DNA of 64,000 nt from Penicillus capitatus (lineage: Eukaryota > Chlorophyta), in NCBI GenBank assembly GCA_965649825.1, contig OZ287707.1, forward strand, positions 558,001 through 622,000, given 5' to 3'. The position numbers were made by a program, and so were the translations under genes. This document shows positions 11,488 to 23,407 of the stretch, piece after piece. The notes below the pieces were generated by a model. That model made no database searches. It was not told the origin of the DNA and worked only from the letters and a program-made list of their open reading frames with translations. Numbering within the stretch: the stretch's first letter is position 1; each line of letters begins with the position of its first letter.

Positions 11488-11946
11488 ATGTCGAGCGAAT
11501 TGCCTCGTCGTATTATTAAAGAGACGCAGCGTCTGCTGCAGGACCCTCCTCCTGGTATCACGATCTCGCCTGACGAACAGAACCAGCGTTACTTTTCGGT
11601 CATTATCGAAGGACCGGCACAGTCACCTTATGAATGCGGTATTTTCAAACTGGAGCTGTTTTTGCCGGAAGAGTATCCAATGTCGGCGCCCAAAGTGCGT
11701 TTCTTAACGAAAATCTATCACCCCAATATCGACAAACTCGGACGCATCTGCCTGGATGTTCTAAAAGACAAGTGGTCGCCAGCATTACAGATAGGCACTG
11801 TTCTGATCAGCATCCAGGCGTTATTGAGTGCACCCAACCCAGAAGACCCATTGGCAGACGAAGTGGCGAAGGAGTGGAAGGAGAATGAAGCCAGAGCCAT
11901 TCAGACAGCTCAGGAATGGACACAGCTGTATGCGCAAGATGTTTAA
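11488..11946 (+). CDS. UBC13: UBC13-type ubiquitin-conjugating enzyme E2 (Lys63 chains)
   Basis: A single uninterrupted frame of 152 residues with the full E2 fold. It contains the signature [20 protein letters not shown] with the catalytic Cys in RICLDVLKD, the preceding HPN, and [20 protein letters not shown]. The start [16 protein letters not shown] matches UBC13/UBE2N. The E2 works with an MMS2/UEV partner to build Lys63-linked ubiquitin chains in DNA-damage tolerance and signalling; the partner is not in this window. This is one of very few intron-less conserved genes here. It is convergent with the BTB gene, only 40 nt away. Confidence 0.95.
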   Translation: MSSELPRRIIKETQRLLQDPPPGITISPDEQNQRYFSVIIEGPAQSPYECGIFKLELFLPEEYPMSAPKVRFLTKIYHPNIDKLGRICLDVLKDKWSPALQIGTVLISIQALLSAPNPEDPLADEVAKEWKENEARAIQTAQEWTQLYAQDV

Positions 11947-11986
11947 CAGCAGTCATTGAGTGATTGATGATGATGTGACTGTTTGT

Positions 11987-13320
11987 TTAACAAGCATTCT
12001 CAGTCGTGGAACGTTCCACCTTAATCAGACGGACCGAATCATTGCAGTCCACCAAATTTATGTGCAGACGCCAGGATTGGCCCATGGGCATGTTATTGAT
12101 GTTTTGCACATGACCGGACGGCAATACTTTAATGCACAGTGACGTTTCATCTGTTTCACAATCCAAATCCATCTCGATCCGACGCCCCTCGTGCAGAACA
12201 TTCGGCGGAATGGTGCAGGTGGTTGCCTCTTGGCGTTCACCCGCCTTCCAGAGACCACCTGTTAATGCAAGAGTGAGAAAAGAGTGAGAGACATATGTAC
12301 AGGCAGATGCCTTTGTCTGCCCATCCGTAGGCTGTGGGGTTGCCATTGATACTGGAATCACTGATCGACTTCTGCGAGGACCTCTCTTCGCTCATGACAC
12401 CGAAGAACATCCACGGATTATGCAGCTTCTCTATCTCGAGTTCGAAATGAACTCTCTCATTCTGATAGACATCCTCACCTATGACAGACAGACACTCTTC
12501 TCACTCTCCCCGCCACACATCCATCAACGTTACTCAAAACGTATCCCATTCCGGACGACGTATTGGTGGCAACCACACCGTCTGTTGATATGACGATGAA
12601 CGGACTTCTGAGAGACGTACTAAAGCAGGACATGCCTGGCAAAGAACCTACACTTTGTTGCAAACGGATGAGGAGATGCCGTATCTTACGCGTGTAGATG
12701 GATGCCTCCACTTCCAAGAATTTTAACATCAGCTTGAACTGGGGCATCTGTTTTTCGTCCACATCAGGAAATGGAATGTGATCACTGCCAGCCAGTCTTC
12801 GATTTGTCAGATAGTCCAAGAGTTTCCTGAACAGGAATGGGGAGACATCCATGAAGATGTGGCCCTTTTCATCTTTCGGTAGTTTCTCTTTCCATCTGCC
12901 ATTAAACATATAAGCCAATCGTGTTTCAGGAAACTGCCGACACCCACATGTCCCATCACAAATGCATGAGAAGGAGAGTGAGACATGACTTGAATCAGTG
13001 TACTGCGCAATGTACAGAAAATCTCTCCTTGGACATTTATGGTGACGATGTCTTCGTTCGTCACAGGAATTTTTGCCATAGCTGCTTTCTCTTTCTCAAG
13101 AGCTGCAAGTTTGCGCTCAAATCTGGAAGAACGCCGATTATTCAAACTGTTGGGAGTAGAGCGACGGTTGTGACTCGCGCCGTGCTTCGTCCAATTCGGC
13201 TTTTATCTGGCGGACGCCTTCGCTTTCGGCCTTTAGTGCCGCCTCTTGTTTGTAGACCTCTTCTTCGCGTTTCTTGACTTCGTCGAAGTTCTGTTTGATC
13301 TTGTCAAAGATATCATCCAT
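11987..13320 (-). CDS. BTB/POZ (KCTD/T1-like) protein with a C-terminal SPRY-like beta domain
   Basis: The minus-strand start at 13320 opens a coiled coil (KKREEEVYKQEAALKAE). It is followed after a very short intron (13174-13147, 28 nt) by more coil and then a T1-type BTB: TINVQGEIFCTLRSTLIQ, RLAYMFNGRW, HIFMDVSPFLFRKLLDYL. Two further introns of 42 and 55 nt lead to a beta-rich region: FIVISTDGVVATN, HFELEIEKLHNPWMFFGVMS and AYGWADKGICLY, with the repeated G-x-x-W pattern of SPRY/B30.2-like sandwiches. BTB proteins with a substrate-binding partner domain often act as CUL3 adaptors; that is inference. BTB is confident. The SPRY-like call rests on pattern only. An Arg/Ser-poor, charged tail ends at 11987. 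Confidence 0.75.
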
Positions 13321-13372
13321 GGCAGACGCGAAAACAATGAGTCGTTTAAGAAGTCATTCATGCAAGATGCGA

Positions 13373-15589
13373 TTAGTAGTAACTCGCAACAATGCGACGA
13401 TGCACCGCCGTTCGTGCAGTGGCATCGGACACTTTTCCATCGTCTACGATGCAATAGGTAATCCAATGATCGGATGTTTCCATTCGACTCTTGACGGTGC
13501 ATTCCATGTAAGCAATGGCTTTCTCCAGAATGGGAGAGCCGTTGTTGGACGGAAACCAATCCACGCCATCGAAGCGATCCTGTCCCGGTCCAAAGCGCTG
13601 GAGGAAGTGCTTCATGATTGGACCGTAGGACATGGCTCCAAGACAATTGAGCGCAAAGGAATCGCCGACTTGGAGGAGACTCTCGATGGCACGATCCTTA
13701 GCCACGGCAATGGTGAATCCCAATGGTTCAAAACTCGCTTGGGCGACCCAACTGGCGACCATGGCGCTGCGAACGTCGCCATGCGCAGCAGTGACGATAT
13801 ACAATCCACTGGAGATCTTGGCCAGTGCCTTGGAGACGTCTGCCGACATACTGTCTTTGACTTTGCTTACTGTCTCTTTCTTTGTCAGCGCCTGAGCAAG
13901 ATCTGTACCTGCTTCCTCAAATGCTTGGTAGACGAGTTCGTTGGGCGATTCCTTGACGCGTAGAGGATCCATCGAGAGGAAGGCACCGACGCTGATGAGA
14001 TTTGAGCGCAATGTATCGACCGGTTCATCTGTGCCGCCAAAACTCTCGGCAATCAAGATCTGTGTGCCAGAAGGATATCTGCTCTGTCGTTTGTTTGGAG
14101 AATTCTCACCTTCTGTTTTGGTTTTACGGCGGAGAGAAGGAGTCCCATTGTTTCCTGTGCTGCGGTCGACGTGGTGGGTGGGGACATGACGACGATCCCA
14201 ACATTTCTTTTGAGAATTTCTACCAGTTCTTGTGGATCCACCGACAAGAGGTCGACCATCTCAACACCGACGCCTAAAAATCTTTGCTTATTCACCATCA
14301 CACTATTATTTGAGTGACCAGATTTCGTGATGCCCTTTGCGATGGATTGACCCAATCGATCGCTGAATCCATAATCGCTGCTGTACAGAAGAGCAACGGA
14401 TGCAGGCGCCTTGCCTATGGCTGCACTCCAATCACGGTAGCGCTCCACGAGCTCGACCATGTTATAGCTGCGCAAACAAACACCCTCACCACAGAGTACA
14501 GCAGGAGGCATGTGGTACTTGATGAGAGGACCATGACCATTGGCAATCGTATGATATGGAAGGTCTTTGATTCTTTTGAGGGCTGTTAGCACAGATCGTG
14601 CATTTGGCTTCATCAGGCAATCATAATAGAATCGATAGTGCGATTCGATCTCGGACAGATGCGAATCGAAGGGGTCCTAAACAGCACGAGCTCTATCCAA
14701 GCACACCCCTTACCTGCCAGTCGTGCAGAATTGACCTGGGTACAGTAGTGCAGGCCAAAGGCATCGCAGGTGAAGAGGATTCCTGTTGCCGGATCAAAAG
14801 TAAACATCGTGTCTGGCCAATGCAGATTTGGTGCTGGAATGAACTGCATCTCGTGTCCCTGTCCCAAGTCAATCACATCACCTCCTTTGACAGCTTGGGA
14901 TCGAAAAGAGCGATTCGTCAAACCCTCCAAAAACTGAATACAAATCTAGATAACGCGCAGAACTGTCATCTGTTCGGCACAAAACGCATTTCTGACCTTT
15001 GTCCCCACAACCGTGGCATCTGGAAACATGTCCAGAATTTCAGGGATGAGTCCTGAATGATCCGGCTCTGTATGCGAAACAAAGATGTAGTCGATCGATC
15101 GATCGTGTCGATCAAGTTCTTCTTTCATCGTTTGGATATACAGTGGATTGAATTTTTCGTGAGAGGCATCGATCAGAGCTGTCTTGTCTCCCATGATCAT
15201 ATACGAATTGTAGGTGGTGCCATTTTGAAGGCCGAATTCGATATCGAATCTTTCGCGGTCCCAGTCCAGCGAACGAATGCAGATGGTGTCCTGGGCCAAC
15301 TGAAAGTGCTGGGTCTGCAAACGTCTGTTGTCATTCCACAGGGACACCTCTGACATTTCGTAGCCGATCTTCTCCTGTTGAACGACGTTACGCACTCAAG
15401 ACGGCATCATGCGATGCGTACGGGTGTGATGGACACGGATGCGTGTGTGCGTACAGAAGGCCGCTTTGCAGAGGCATTTTGGCGTAGAACCCGGTCGTGT
15501 GGTGTTTTGCAGCTATGCGTTGTTGGATGATCGAATCCGAGACGCGAAGCGACCCGTAGTGTCGCGCATTGTGCGATTCGTGATGACAT
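13373..15589 (-). CDS. Plastid flavodiiron protein (photoreduction of O2), FLVB-like
   Basis: Class-C flavodiiron proteins accept electrons after photosystem I and reduce O2 to water. The start at 15589 gives an Arg/Ser-rich transit-peptide-like N-terminus (MSSRIAQCATLRVASRLG) spliced to the beta-lactamase-like domain. The diiron ligands are all present: HTEPDH, NLHWPD, TCDAFG and NGHGP. The flavodoxin domain follows (ASVALLYSSDYGFSDRLGQ, IVVMSPPTTS), then a flavin-reductase domain (SGLYIVTAAHGDVRSAMVAS, WVAQASFEPLGFTIAVAKD, DSFALNC) ending near TAVHRR. Six introns of 44-60 nt were placed by restoring motifs, for example VVGTK joined to ICIQFLEGL. The intact metal site suggests the FLVB rather than the FLVA type; that part is inference. 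Its presence supports a photosynthetic host of green or related lineage. Confidence 0.92.
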
Positions 15590-16160
15590 CGACTGGCTGG
15601 CTAAGGAAAGCACCGTTTTTACTTCATTGCCTGAGTCATTAGTCGATGGGACGTTGATTGGGACACTAATGTCAATCTAAACAGCTTGTCCAGTGGAACT
15701 GTAAAAAAGAATCCTGTGGCGACTCTCGCGCATCTTCAGAAGCATTGCATTTCGTTCAATACGACAAGAATTGTGGATTGTATGTAACCAGACACATCAC
15801 CAAATTGTTTCGGTCTTATTCCTGTCTCGTGAAAAACAAAAAGAAAGCAGGAAGCTCTCTGAACACACGAAGCTTGGATTTGTTTTCTAGAGGCCGCTTG
15901 TCATGTTTTCTTTTCTCGATCTCTGTACGCGATATGCGACACAAATGATAAATGGCGACTATGTTTGAGCTCTTTCGGCGGCATCCTTACACTGTTTCGA
16001 GTGAACCCCTATGACTGTCTCCAACGTAACAGAACAGGTTGCCATATACGTGGAGTGTTCAGAACCGTTCAAGTGTCGACATCAAAACAAGGCCGTGCTC
16101 AACGAATCGCACGGGTAGAAATGACTGATAGATGGTAAAATCGGCGGGGTCCGCATTTGA
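15590..16160. other. Divergent spacer between the flavodiiron gene and UPF3
   Basis: About 570 nt upstream of both genes. An open plus-strand stretch at about 15690-15900 contains FVQYDKNCGLYVTRHITKLF, which vaguely resembles the catalytic-Cys region of Ulp1-like proteases. No matching His or Trp motif and no start codon could be joined, so I do not call a gene. The rest looks like promoter and leader sequence. Confidence 0.3.
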
Positions 16161-17043
16161 ATGACGAAGACAGTCGAGCGGACAAAAGTTGTCGTGCGTC
16201 GACTTCCCCCTTACTTAAGAGAAGAGGACTTTAAGACAGAACTCGAGAAAGTGGCCTCGGGTTCTTTCGCATGGTTTCGTTTCTGCCAAGGAAAAACGAG
16301 GTAACAGCTATCCAGACCTTACCCACTGTTATCGTCACACTCACACCACTGCTCTGCAGCGCCAAGCGACAGACGTATTCACGAGCCTATATCAATTTCA
16401 ATGACAGCAAGGCTGTAGTGGATTTCAAGTCGAAGTTCGACGGGTTTGTCTTCGTGGGAGCTCGTGGCACTCAGTATCGATGCGCCATCGAATTTGCACC
16501 ATACCAGCGTCTGCCAAAGCAAAAGTCCAAGACAGACCATCGAGAGGGGACCATTGAGACAGGTGATGCATCGCATCTGATCATATGGAGCAGGAATCGT
16601 GCATGTTGGATGCAGATCCTGATTTTATCGAGTTTCTGGAGAATCTGGACAAAGAGCCAGTGATGTTACCGAGCGCCCAGCGACAATACGAAGAAGAACA
16701 GGCGCAGAAAATAGCATCTGGGGAGGATGGAGATACGATGGTGCTCACACCTTTGATGCAGTTCATCATCAACAAACACTTCAAGAGATCAACAAGATCA
16801 GGCGTCCGTTGCCATTTAGAAAGACAGCGATGGACACCAATCGAGTGCCAATGTTCCTAGAGACGGGATCGGAGAGAGGATCGACGAAAGGAATCCGACA
16901 AACACCATCGCCATCGATCGAAGACATCCCATGCACCAACAAAGGTGCTCTTGAAAACCCGACCCCCATCAAAAGGATCCGCCGAATTCGCAGAGAAGAC
17001 AAAGAAACCGAGTACGAAGCAAGAACTCCGTTCTTGTCAGTGA
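16161..17043 (+). CDS. UPF3: UPF3, nonsense-mediated mRNA decay factor
   Basis: UPF3 bridges the exon-junction complex and UPF2. Exon 1 (16161-16300) begins MTKTVERTKVVVRRLPPYL, the opening of the UPF3 RNP-type domain. After a 59-nt intron, exon 2 (from 16360) reads RQTYSRAYINFNDSKAVVDF, FDGFVFVGARGTQYRCAIEF and APYQRLPKQKSK. A third exon gives DPDFIEFLENLDKEPVML and LTPLMQFI, both family signatures. The C-terminus is ambiguous. I favour an intron at about 16803-16860 leading into an Arg/Lys-rich frame that ends at 17043. A different open frame also continues to 17132. Basic C-terminal tails are normal for UPF3. Confidence 0.85.
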
Positions 17044-17064
17044 TTGCTGGGTCGCAGGTTCGAC

Positions 17065-17741
17065 GATGGAGAAGGAGAAGAAGTCGGTCAAGGTCCGTGC
17101 CGGGCATCAGGTCTGGGTCCCGAAAGTTGTGATGACTGGAGTGCGCTGTGTCTTTCTCTGTATCTTATGCACACAGCGTTGTGTTTGGTGAAGGTGAGCA
17201 GTTTTGATGCGGCGAACGATAAGAATAGCAATGCCTCAGAAAATGCAGAATCAACACGTCCCAACAAATCAGAAAAGAAAGGGTGCGTGGCACTCGGCCA
17301 TAGCAACGTTCCTTCAATGCTTATGAAGGATCTGTGTTGTGTCTGCAGTTCAATGGTAGAGTCTTCTCCGAGTGGGAGAGGCAGGGGTCGTCGCCACAGA
17401 AGTGGAAAGGGCCATCCAAGCAAATCACCAAACGCAAAGGTTGTCTGGGTCCAAAAAACTGAGAAACAAGGAGGAGAATGAAGCGTCCGTTGAACGCATG
17501 TGCTTCGGCCATGTTGTCTGGATCTTATCTCCCAGATCAACGACTCTGCACTGCAGGGAATGCCATTCCTCTTTTGCATTCAGCTGCCACATGGTGTGAA
17601 CTTTGGCGAACGCATGGCATGTCTAGTTTGTGTGAAGAATGCAAAACCGAATCTGATGTTAATGACCTCGACGATGACGACGATGACTTCGTGATTCGAT
17701 CGTATACTCGCGCCCAACGGCCTCGGATCTACGTGAGATAG
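17065..17741 (+). CDS. Possible nuclear protein with SAND-like and Cys-rich motifs (model uncertain)
   Basis: An ATG at 17065 opens MEKEKKSVKVRAGHQVWVP. Further open pieces, in different frames and so requiring introns, give VLCLQFNGRVFSEWERQG followed by KWKGP, like the end of a SAND or ULT domain (S-x-x-E-x-x-x-G then KWK). They also give a cysteine cluster, LHCRECHSSFAFSCHMVLCE joined over a candidate 31-nt intron to EEC, and an acidic run of Asp near the end. The start is only 22 nt after the favoured UPF3 stop, so this could instead be a continuation of the UPF3 transcription unit. No function is claimed. Confidence 0.35.
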
Positions 17742-17840
17742 CCTTCTCTCGTCGATCACGCATCGAGGCATCCGACAGGATCATCTTCGTGAGACAGTCC
17801 ATCAATAAACGCGACGGTTAACGAACCATCTGCCTCGAAC

Positions 17841-17849
17841 GTCACATCA
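17841..17849 (-). promoter_or_regulatory. TGATGTGAC motif upstream of the Sec23-like gene
   Basis: The plus strand reads GTCACATCA, 56 nt before the ATG at 17905, in a gene-free stretch. The minus-strand extension is TGATGTGACGTT. Confidence 0.35.
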
Positions 17850-17904
17850 CAGCGCTACGTGCATTGCCCATTCTGGATGATGAATCCATTCATTCCATTG
17901 TACA

Positions 17905-20514
17905 ATGGCGACGGGAATTGCGACATTGAGTCCAAGTGATATCGTGACACTGAGTGCTACGAAGGTTCGGTTCTTAATGGCAGACTTGCATGCAAGACGG
18001 AGTGGTCATCTAGGTGATCAACCAGAAGGCGTTTGCGAATAGTCTCGGCATCCCGATCGGGGCTGTTGTGCATGTGCTGCCTTCTTGGGCAGAAAGTGGC
18101 GTGCCTCGTTTGACAAAGCCTCCATTATGCTGTCGGCGATGTGGAGCGTTCGTGAATCCTTATTGCTCGGTGCTGCACTGCACAGACATGCCATCTCGAA
18201 CCCATGTTCTTTATTTTCAGATGGAAACGCAGGTTGGCAAATGGAAATGCAATTTTTGTCAATACGTGAACACGGTTGATGCGGAACAGGATGCCGTTCC
18301 CCTAAAAGTCTGCTCTGTTTTCTCCTCAATAGCAAACATTGGATGACAATGAGCAGACGTCACTTGAATGGACGGAGACAGCTGTGGACTACGTCATACC
18401 TGCTGCTGATGCGGAGGAAAGTGGACTGAAAGGCGAAGTGCACGTTGTGGTGTTTGTTGTGGATCTGACATTCAGCAAACACCAACGGCATCTGGTCACC
18501 GAGTCGATCAAGAGAGTAGGATATGAGACTTCGATGCATCCATCATTGCTGATAGTGATGGACGGTACTGTCTAGGCAGTCGATCAGATGGATCAAGATG
18601 TGCATGTGGGTTTGGTCTTGGTGGATGCTTGTGTATCGATGTGCAACTTAAACGGGAAGCCTGGAATGCTCGATCTGCATTGTGTTCCTGGCCACACAGT
18701 GAACATGCCAGCCACTTTGCGTCACCCCGCAGATGGATATGCTTCATACATTCGGCCACTGTCTGCGTGCTCGTCCATTCTGATGTTTGCATTGGATACG
18801 CTGACGACGAGCAAACCAGGCCTGTCGGAAAGGCAACGCCCACGATGTCTTGGGACTGCCATCCACGAGGCTCTCACCGCTATCAAGGAGACAAGAGAGA
18901 TGGGTAATTCTTTCGCCGTCACCCACATGCATGCACACGGATCAAACTGAGTGTCCCTTAGATTCGGATCACATGCGACGAGAACGCATCGTGCTCATGA
19001 CCTGTGGTCCACCAACACGAGGTCCTGGAGCAGTTCCTCATGATTTCGTGAGCGATCATCCACGATTCAACGATGCCAAGAAACACAGTCAAGAGTTCTT
19101 TGATCGGTTGGCAGATGTGGCTGTGGGCCTTAATGTGAAAGTGGATCTCTATGGTATCAGTTTCTCGCCAATTGGCCTTGCCCTCGTTCGAAGTCTACCA
19201 AAAGCAACCTGTGGCATCATTTCCTTGCACTCCGTCATCACTCCCGATCTCTTCGGTCACCAAATCGCAGATTCGCTCCATCGGACATTCGGCGATCGTG
19301 GAATCTTCGATATCCGCTTGTCCAGAGGGATAAGACTGACTTCCATCATCGGCGATGTTACAGAGAGGCTGAGAGCAGAAGAGGCAGGCGAGAGAAAGCT
19401 CACGACGAATGCCTGTCTATTACGATCTGTGGAGATTGGCTCATCGATAAGCCTGTATATGGAAGCGACATCCGATTTTGGACAAGAGGATCTGTACATA
19501 CAGGTGGTGGCCTTTCTTCTCTTGACCCAATGCATCAATGTTTGTTGGTAACGATAGGTCTATCTGAGTTGGCAAGATAGAAAGCGTCGTTCGCAGATAG
19601 AGAGAGTGATCACCTGTCCTTTTTCGCCAACTGGAAATCTGCAAGAATTCCTGAAGTCTATCAACAGTGCTACGGTTGGCGTGCTGATCGCCAAGAAATT
19701 AGTGATGGACTGCACCGAAATGATCAAGAATAATGAGAAGACAAAACTGATGAATGCCAGAAATGGACTGGCTTACAGGTTAGGATTCATGGTCGAGAAG
19801 TTTGGCAAACTCCTCGAGAGCAAGACTGGATTCTTGGGATTGCGTCAAGAGAGAAAATGGGGCTGCCCTCAGGAGCTATGGTATGTTGCCCAGTCCCTCT
19901 ACCATCTTCACAGAGGGTTGTTGCTGGGGCATCCAGATTCGCACGGAGAAGAGATCTCCTTTCTCCAAATGCTCTTCCTATCGGCACCGTTAGAAGCAGC
20001 CGATCGGATGATCGTACCCAAACTGTTTGTCGTCGATCCAACGGCGGGTGGACTCGTCGAACGTCCTGCTGTCACGACCGCTGTCAATTCCCATTCAGTG
20101 ATGTTCATCGATCATGGATTCTACATGTTCACTTGGATTGGAAGCAAAGTCTGTACACAGTCCTCCGATGAAGATGCCATTATTCGGCCATTGATTGATA
20201 TTTGCAGCAACTATGCCAGAGAGAAGTGCGCGAAGAGAGGCATGATGCCGGAGTTGATCGTCATGAGGGAGGGAAACGATGATCTGTCCGTCTACAGTCA
20301 TCTGACACCCAGTCACAAAGATACGGCGCAGGATCAAGCCGCACAAGGTGCTGCTGCTGCCCATGGACCACCATCGACAGAAGAGGCAGATGTCGTTTCA
20401 TTTCCACACACAGAAGGGCTGAGCTTTTACGAATGGTGTCGGATGGTTAGTGCCGAGCCACCGAAGCTGAACAAAGACATGAAGTCTCAAGTTCTAGAGG
20501 GACAGGGTTGTTAG
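17905..20514 (+). CDS. Divergent Sec23-family COPII coat protein
   Basis: Sec23 is the GTPase-activating inner-coat subunit of ER export vesicles. Spliced exons give the zinc finger (CCRRCGAFVNPYCS, then KWKCNFCQY), a trunk/vWA domain opening VHVVVFVVDLTFSKHQRHL, and IVLMTCGPPTRGPGAV, the counterpart of the Sec23 GGP-x-x-x-GPG loop. Further on are VDLYGISFSPIGLALVRSL, VYLSWQDRKRRSQIERVIT in the beta-sandwich, and a gelsolin-like module SVMFIDHGFYMFTWIG. Introns include a 45-nt first intron and one of about 58 nt near 18906. Similarity to canonical Sec23 is modest throughout, and the C-terminus is longer. I read it as a divergent Sec23 paralogue like the plant sec23/sec24 transport family members, not the main housekeeping Sec23. 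Confidence 0.8.
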
Positions 20515-20564
20515 AATTTTTCATCTTCTTCCCTTGGCGTCTGGTCTTGTCTCGCTCTGATTGT

Positions 20565-22938
20565 TTAGAGATGCCATATCTGTCGGATGGTCTGTCTGGA
20601 TGTTAGCAATGCATTTGATCCGAGGAGTATTCTCGGTTTCCATGGTCCCTTGCCATTCTCTTCCACCTCTGCCGCAACGCTCGCGATTTCATGAAGCGAA
20701 ATTCCGCCGATGACATAGACGATGACTAAGTTATGTTTGCCGATGCCAGATTCCTGCTGTCTAGCGAAGCCCAGTTTTCCGAGTCCTTTGCTCAACAGTC
20801 CTGTGCCGGGAGCTCCGTCCAGCAGTCCATGAAAGCTCGATGTCACGTGCTGAAGATCGTGGAGACTCTTATCTTGTAGAACCATAGAAACGAGATTCTG
20901 AATTAAGGGTCGATGCTCTGACGTCGATGGAGATGTCAGACGTCGCAGTTCTTTCAGACCTCTTCGAACAGCAGCCATCTCCTTGACTGCATTCAACCTG
21001 TCCTGCATTGCAGAACGCACATCCATTTTCAGAATCGAGGCAGATAGGGTATCGGCTGCTGGACTCAGTGTACGGAGCACAGTTGGATCCGGATGATCCA
21101 AAATGCACTGCACAAATGCTTCGAGAATCCACTTTTCTTCTGTCGGATTGAACGGATGGTCTGTTTCGTCATGCAGGATGGAGTAAGCAAAAGCCAATAA
21201 GCCACAGACGTCGTAAAATGTCACCAGTGCCTAAGAACAGTCCTGGTCATCGAGCGACAGCAGGTATTGCCATACAGTTGGTTTGGTCACATTGAGGAGA
21301 AGGTCTGGAAAATACTTCACCAGATCATCCGCAGTCGGCATATTGAGGATCTGTTTCTCGTTACTGTGCAGAAGTTCAGCGTGTGTACGCAGATCCGTTT
21401 CCGGGTCCAGTGCCTTTGCCGTGGATAGCGCCAGAGTTTGGATGGCCTGTTGCCTGGAAGTTCGAATGGAATCTCTCAGCAAAGCGACGCCAGTCACAAA
21501 CTCTTCCGCACTCGGTGCTCCAGATTTGGGTTTGTATGCAGATCTGAGATCTGCTGCACGGATCTCCTCCCGGATCCATTTACGAACATACAGACTAGCA
21601 TCGCGACATGTTCTGCCCAGTAGATGTGTGACCAGAGGAGGAAGATCGGGCGGTTCAGCAGAGAATATAGGCACTTCTGAAGTCGGTTGATCTGTCTGCG
21701 TTTCCCGCTTTATGTTGAGATCTGACAGTCTATGTCACGAAGGATTTTGGTCGCAGTACGTTAAGAAAAAGTGTAACCTTGGGATGCCAGTTGAGTGAGA
21801 AGTGCTTTCCGTTTCAATCGCCTCGACAATTCTATCGATCAGTGTATCTGCACGGTGCAGTGGAGCGACCAGGTCAAAACAACGATCTACAAGGACGAGA
21901 GCAGCAGAGTCCTCTGGCGGCATCTCACGAAATCCAAGAGGAACTCCCATTTTCGCCACTTCGGCGCCTATTGCTGCGCATTGCATGACCCGTGTGGACA
22001 GCGAAAGCATTACCAACTGCTCGAGAATCAGGTCCAAGAGCAAACACGTCGAGCTTTCGTCCCAGATGGCTTGCCAATCCGACAAGGGCATGGCTCAATG
22101 TATGCACGTCTTGAACATGATCTGCTTGTCGCTCATGCGGGGCATCCGAGTGAAGACCAAGGGAAAAGTGCCTATGGAATTGCTTTAGCTGATACTGAAA
22201 GAGCGATCGTGTGATGACCTGGAAGGGCTTTGCGGTAGAAGAAAGGCTTGAGATGTGATGCAGCTGTACAACCAGGGACAGAAACGAATGCGGATCTCGA
22301 CAGTATCTGGCAAAACCACAATGAAAGCTGAACGTGCTGGTTCAGAAAGGGACAAGATAGACGACCTCTTTTGCCAAGACTCTGCATCTCTGCTGCCAAT
22401 CTCGATTCGAAATCTGTGTAAGCGTTCGTTATGGCCTTCTCGGGTGCCATCTGTGCATGTGCATCGACAGAGTATATGCAGAAGATGAGCATCTGATCGC
22501 ATGTGGGATGCATCTCATATCACACACCGTTTCATGCCAGTGACCTATCGAACCTTGGGTATACCTGTATTAACCGAATGAGATCTTCGAGCGCTTCATT
22601 CAGTAGTCGTGTCAGAAAGACCACAATCTTTGGCGTCTTATCCCCCGTTGAGCCCTCCCATGAGCAGAGCATGGCTCCCACAGCAGCATCCCTCTCAGTG
22701 GCGCAACTCAAGTGATGCACATTGACAGCGCCCATTTCTGATCCGGCGTGAAACGAATGCTGTGCAGAAGCATCGATTTTTGGCACATACTTAATAGTGC
22801 AGCACATCCGACGGAGCAGGCAATGCAGTCTGAGGCCCCATCGTCCAAGTACACGATGGCCTTGTACAGTTCGGGGCTCAAAGAAGAGAGAGATGTCTGC
22901 ATCGCAGAGCGGATGTCCGTTTCGGAGGAGATCGACAT
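20565..22938 (-). CDS. SM (Sec1/Munc18) protein of the SCFD2 type
   Basis: The minus-strand start at 22938 gives MSISSETDIRSAMQTSL and then KAIVYLDDGASDCIA, matching the N-terminal KAVVYLD of SCFD2. Later exons carry SAALVLVDRCFDLVAPLHRA, DTLIDRIVEAIE, the domain-2 signature. Helical regions follow (LRDSIRTSRQQAIQTLALS), and the C-terminal VYVIGGISLHEIASVAAE with PRILLGSNALLT is the GG-hinge of SM proteins. SM proteins clasp SNARE bundles; SCFD2 itself is poorly characterised, with a suggested Golgi/ER role. At least five exons are needed. I did not resolve the junctions at 22100-22200 and 22510-22710 exactly. The gene ends 50 nt from the convergent Sec23-like gene, so the two trafficking genes face each other. 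Confidence 0.8.
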
Positions 22939-23128
22939 TTCCGTTCCCGTTCCCGCGCCAAATCGACGTTTCAACGACTCTTCTCCGAATGTATGTGACA
23001 ATGACAAGCGACAGCAGTGTCGGTTGGACGACACCCTGCTGTTTTCATTCACAGTTCTTCCGACCACTGCCTCGTTCGTGCAGAGTGAGAAGCATCTCCC
23101 TGTCAGCGAAAGACGATACAAATTACTC

Positions 23129-23407
23129 ATGTTTATCTACACGTTCCCAGAAATTCTGTTTACTTTCTCTCTTGGAGCACTTGTATTGTTGGCATTCATA
23201 CAAGCTATCTGCGTGCTCTGTCGAGGAAGAAATTCGTACGACGACGCCCAGACACCGTGTCCTGGAGAAACACCGAAAGAGGCAAAGCCTGACATTCAAG
23301 AACAAGCCATTCAAGTCCTAGTTGTCAGTCCTACCGGGTCACTATCGCTCGGCATGAACCAAAATTTCTCGGGATCCAACGATTCTGCGAATTCTTCGGT
23401 TCCGTAA
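23129..23407 (+). CDS. Small single-span membrane protein, unknown
   Basis: An ATG at 23129 opens 92 residues. The first 28 include a strongly hydrophobic segment (EILFTFSLGALVLLAFIQAI) and the rest is polar with Pro, Ser and Asn. The frame is open upstream too, overlapping the SCFD2 start on the other strand, so the true start may be earlier. No family is recognised. The compact spacing of the window makes a real gene plausible, but codon content alone does not prove it. Confidence 0.35.
   Translation: MFIYTFPEILFTFSLGALVLLAFIQAICVLCRGRNSYDDAQTPCPGETPKEAKPDIQEQAIQVLVVSPTGSLSLGMNQNFSGSNDSANSSVP

Noticed and set aside
15690-15900. Ulp1/SENP-like fragment with QYDKNCGLYV
   Set aside because: Only the Cys motif resembles the family, with Asn in place of the usual Asp. 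No His or Trp motif and no start codon could be joined.
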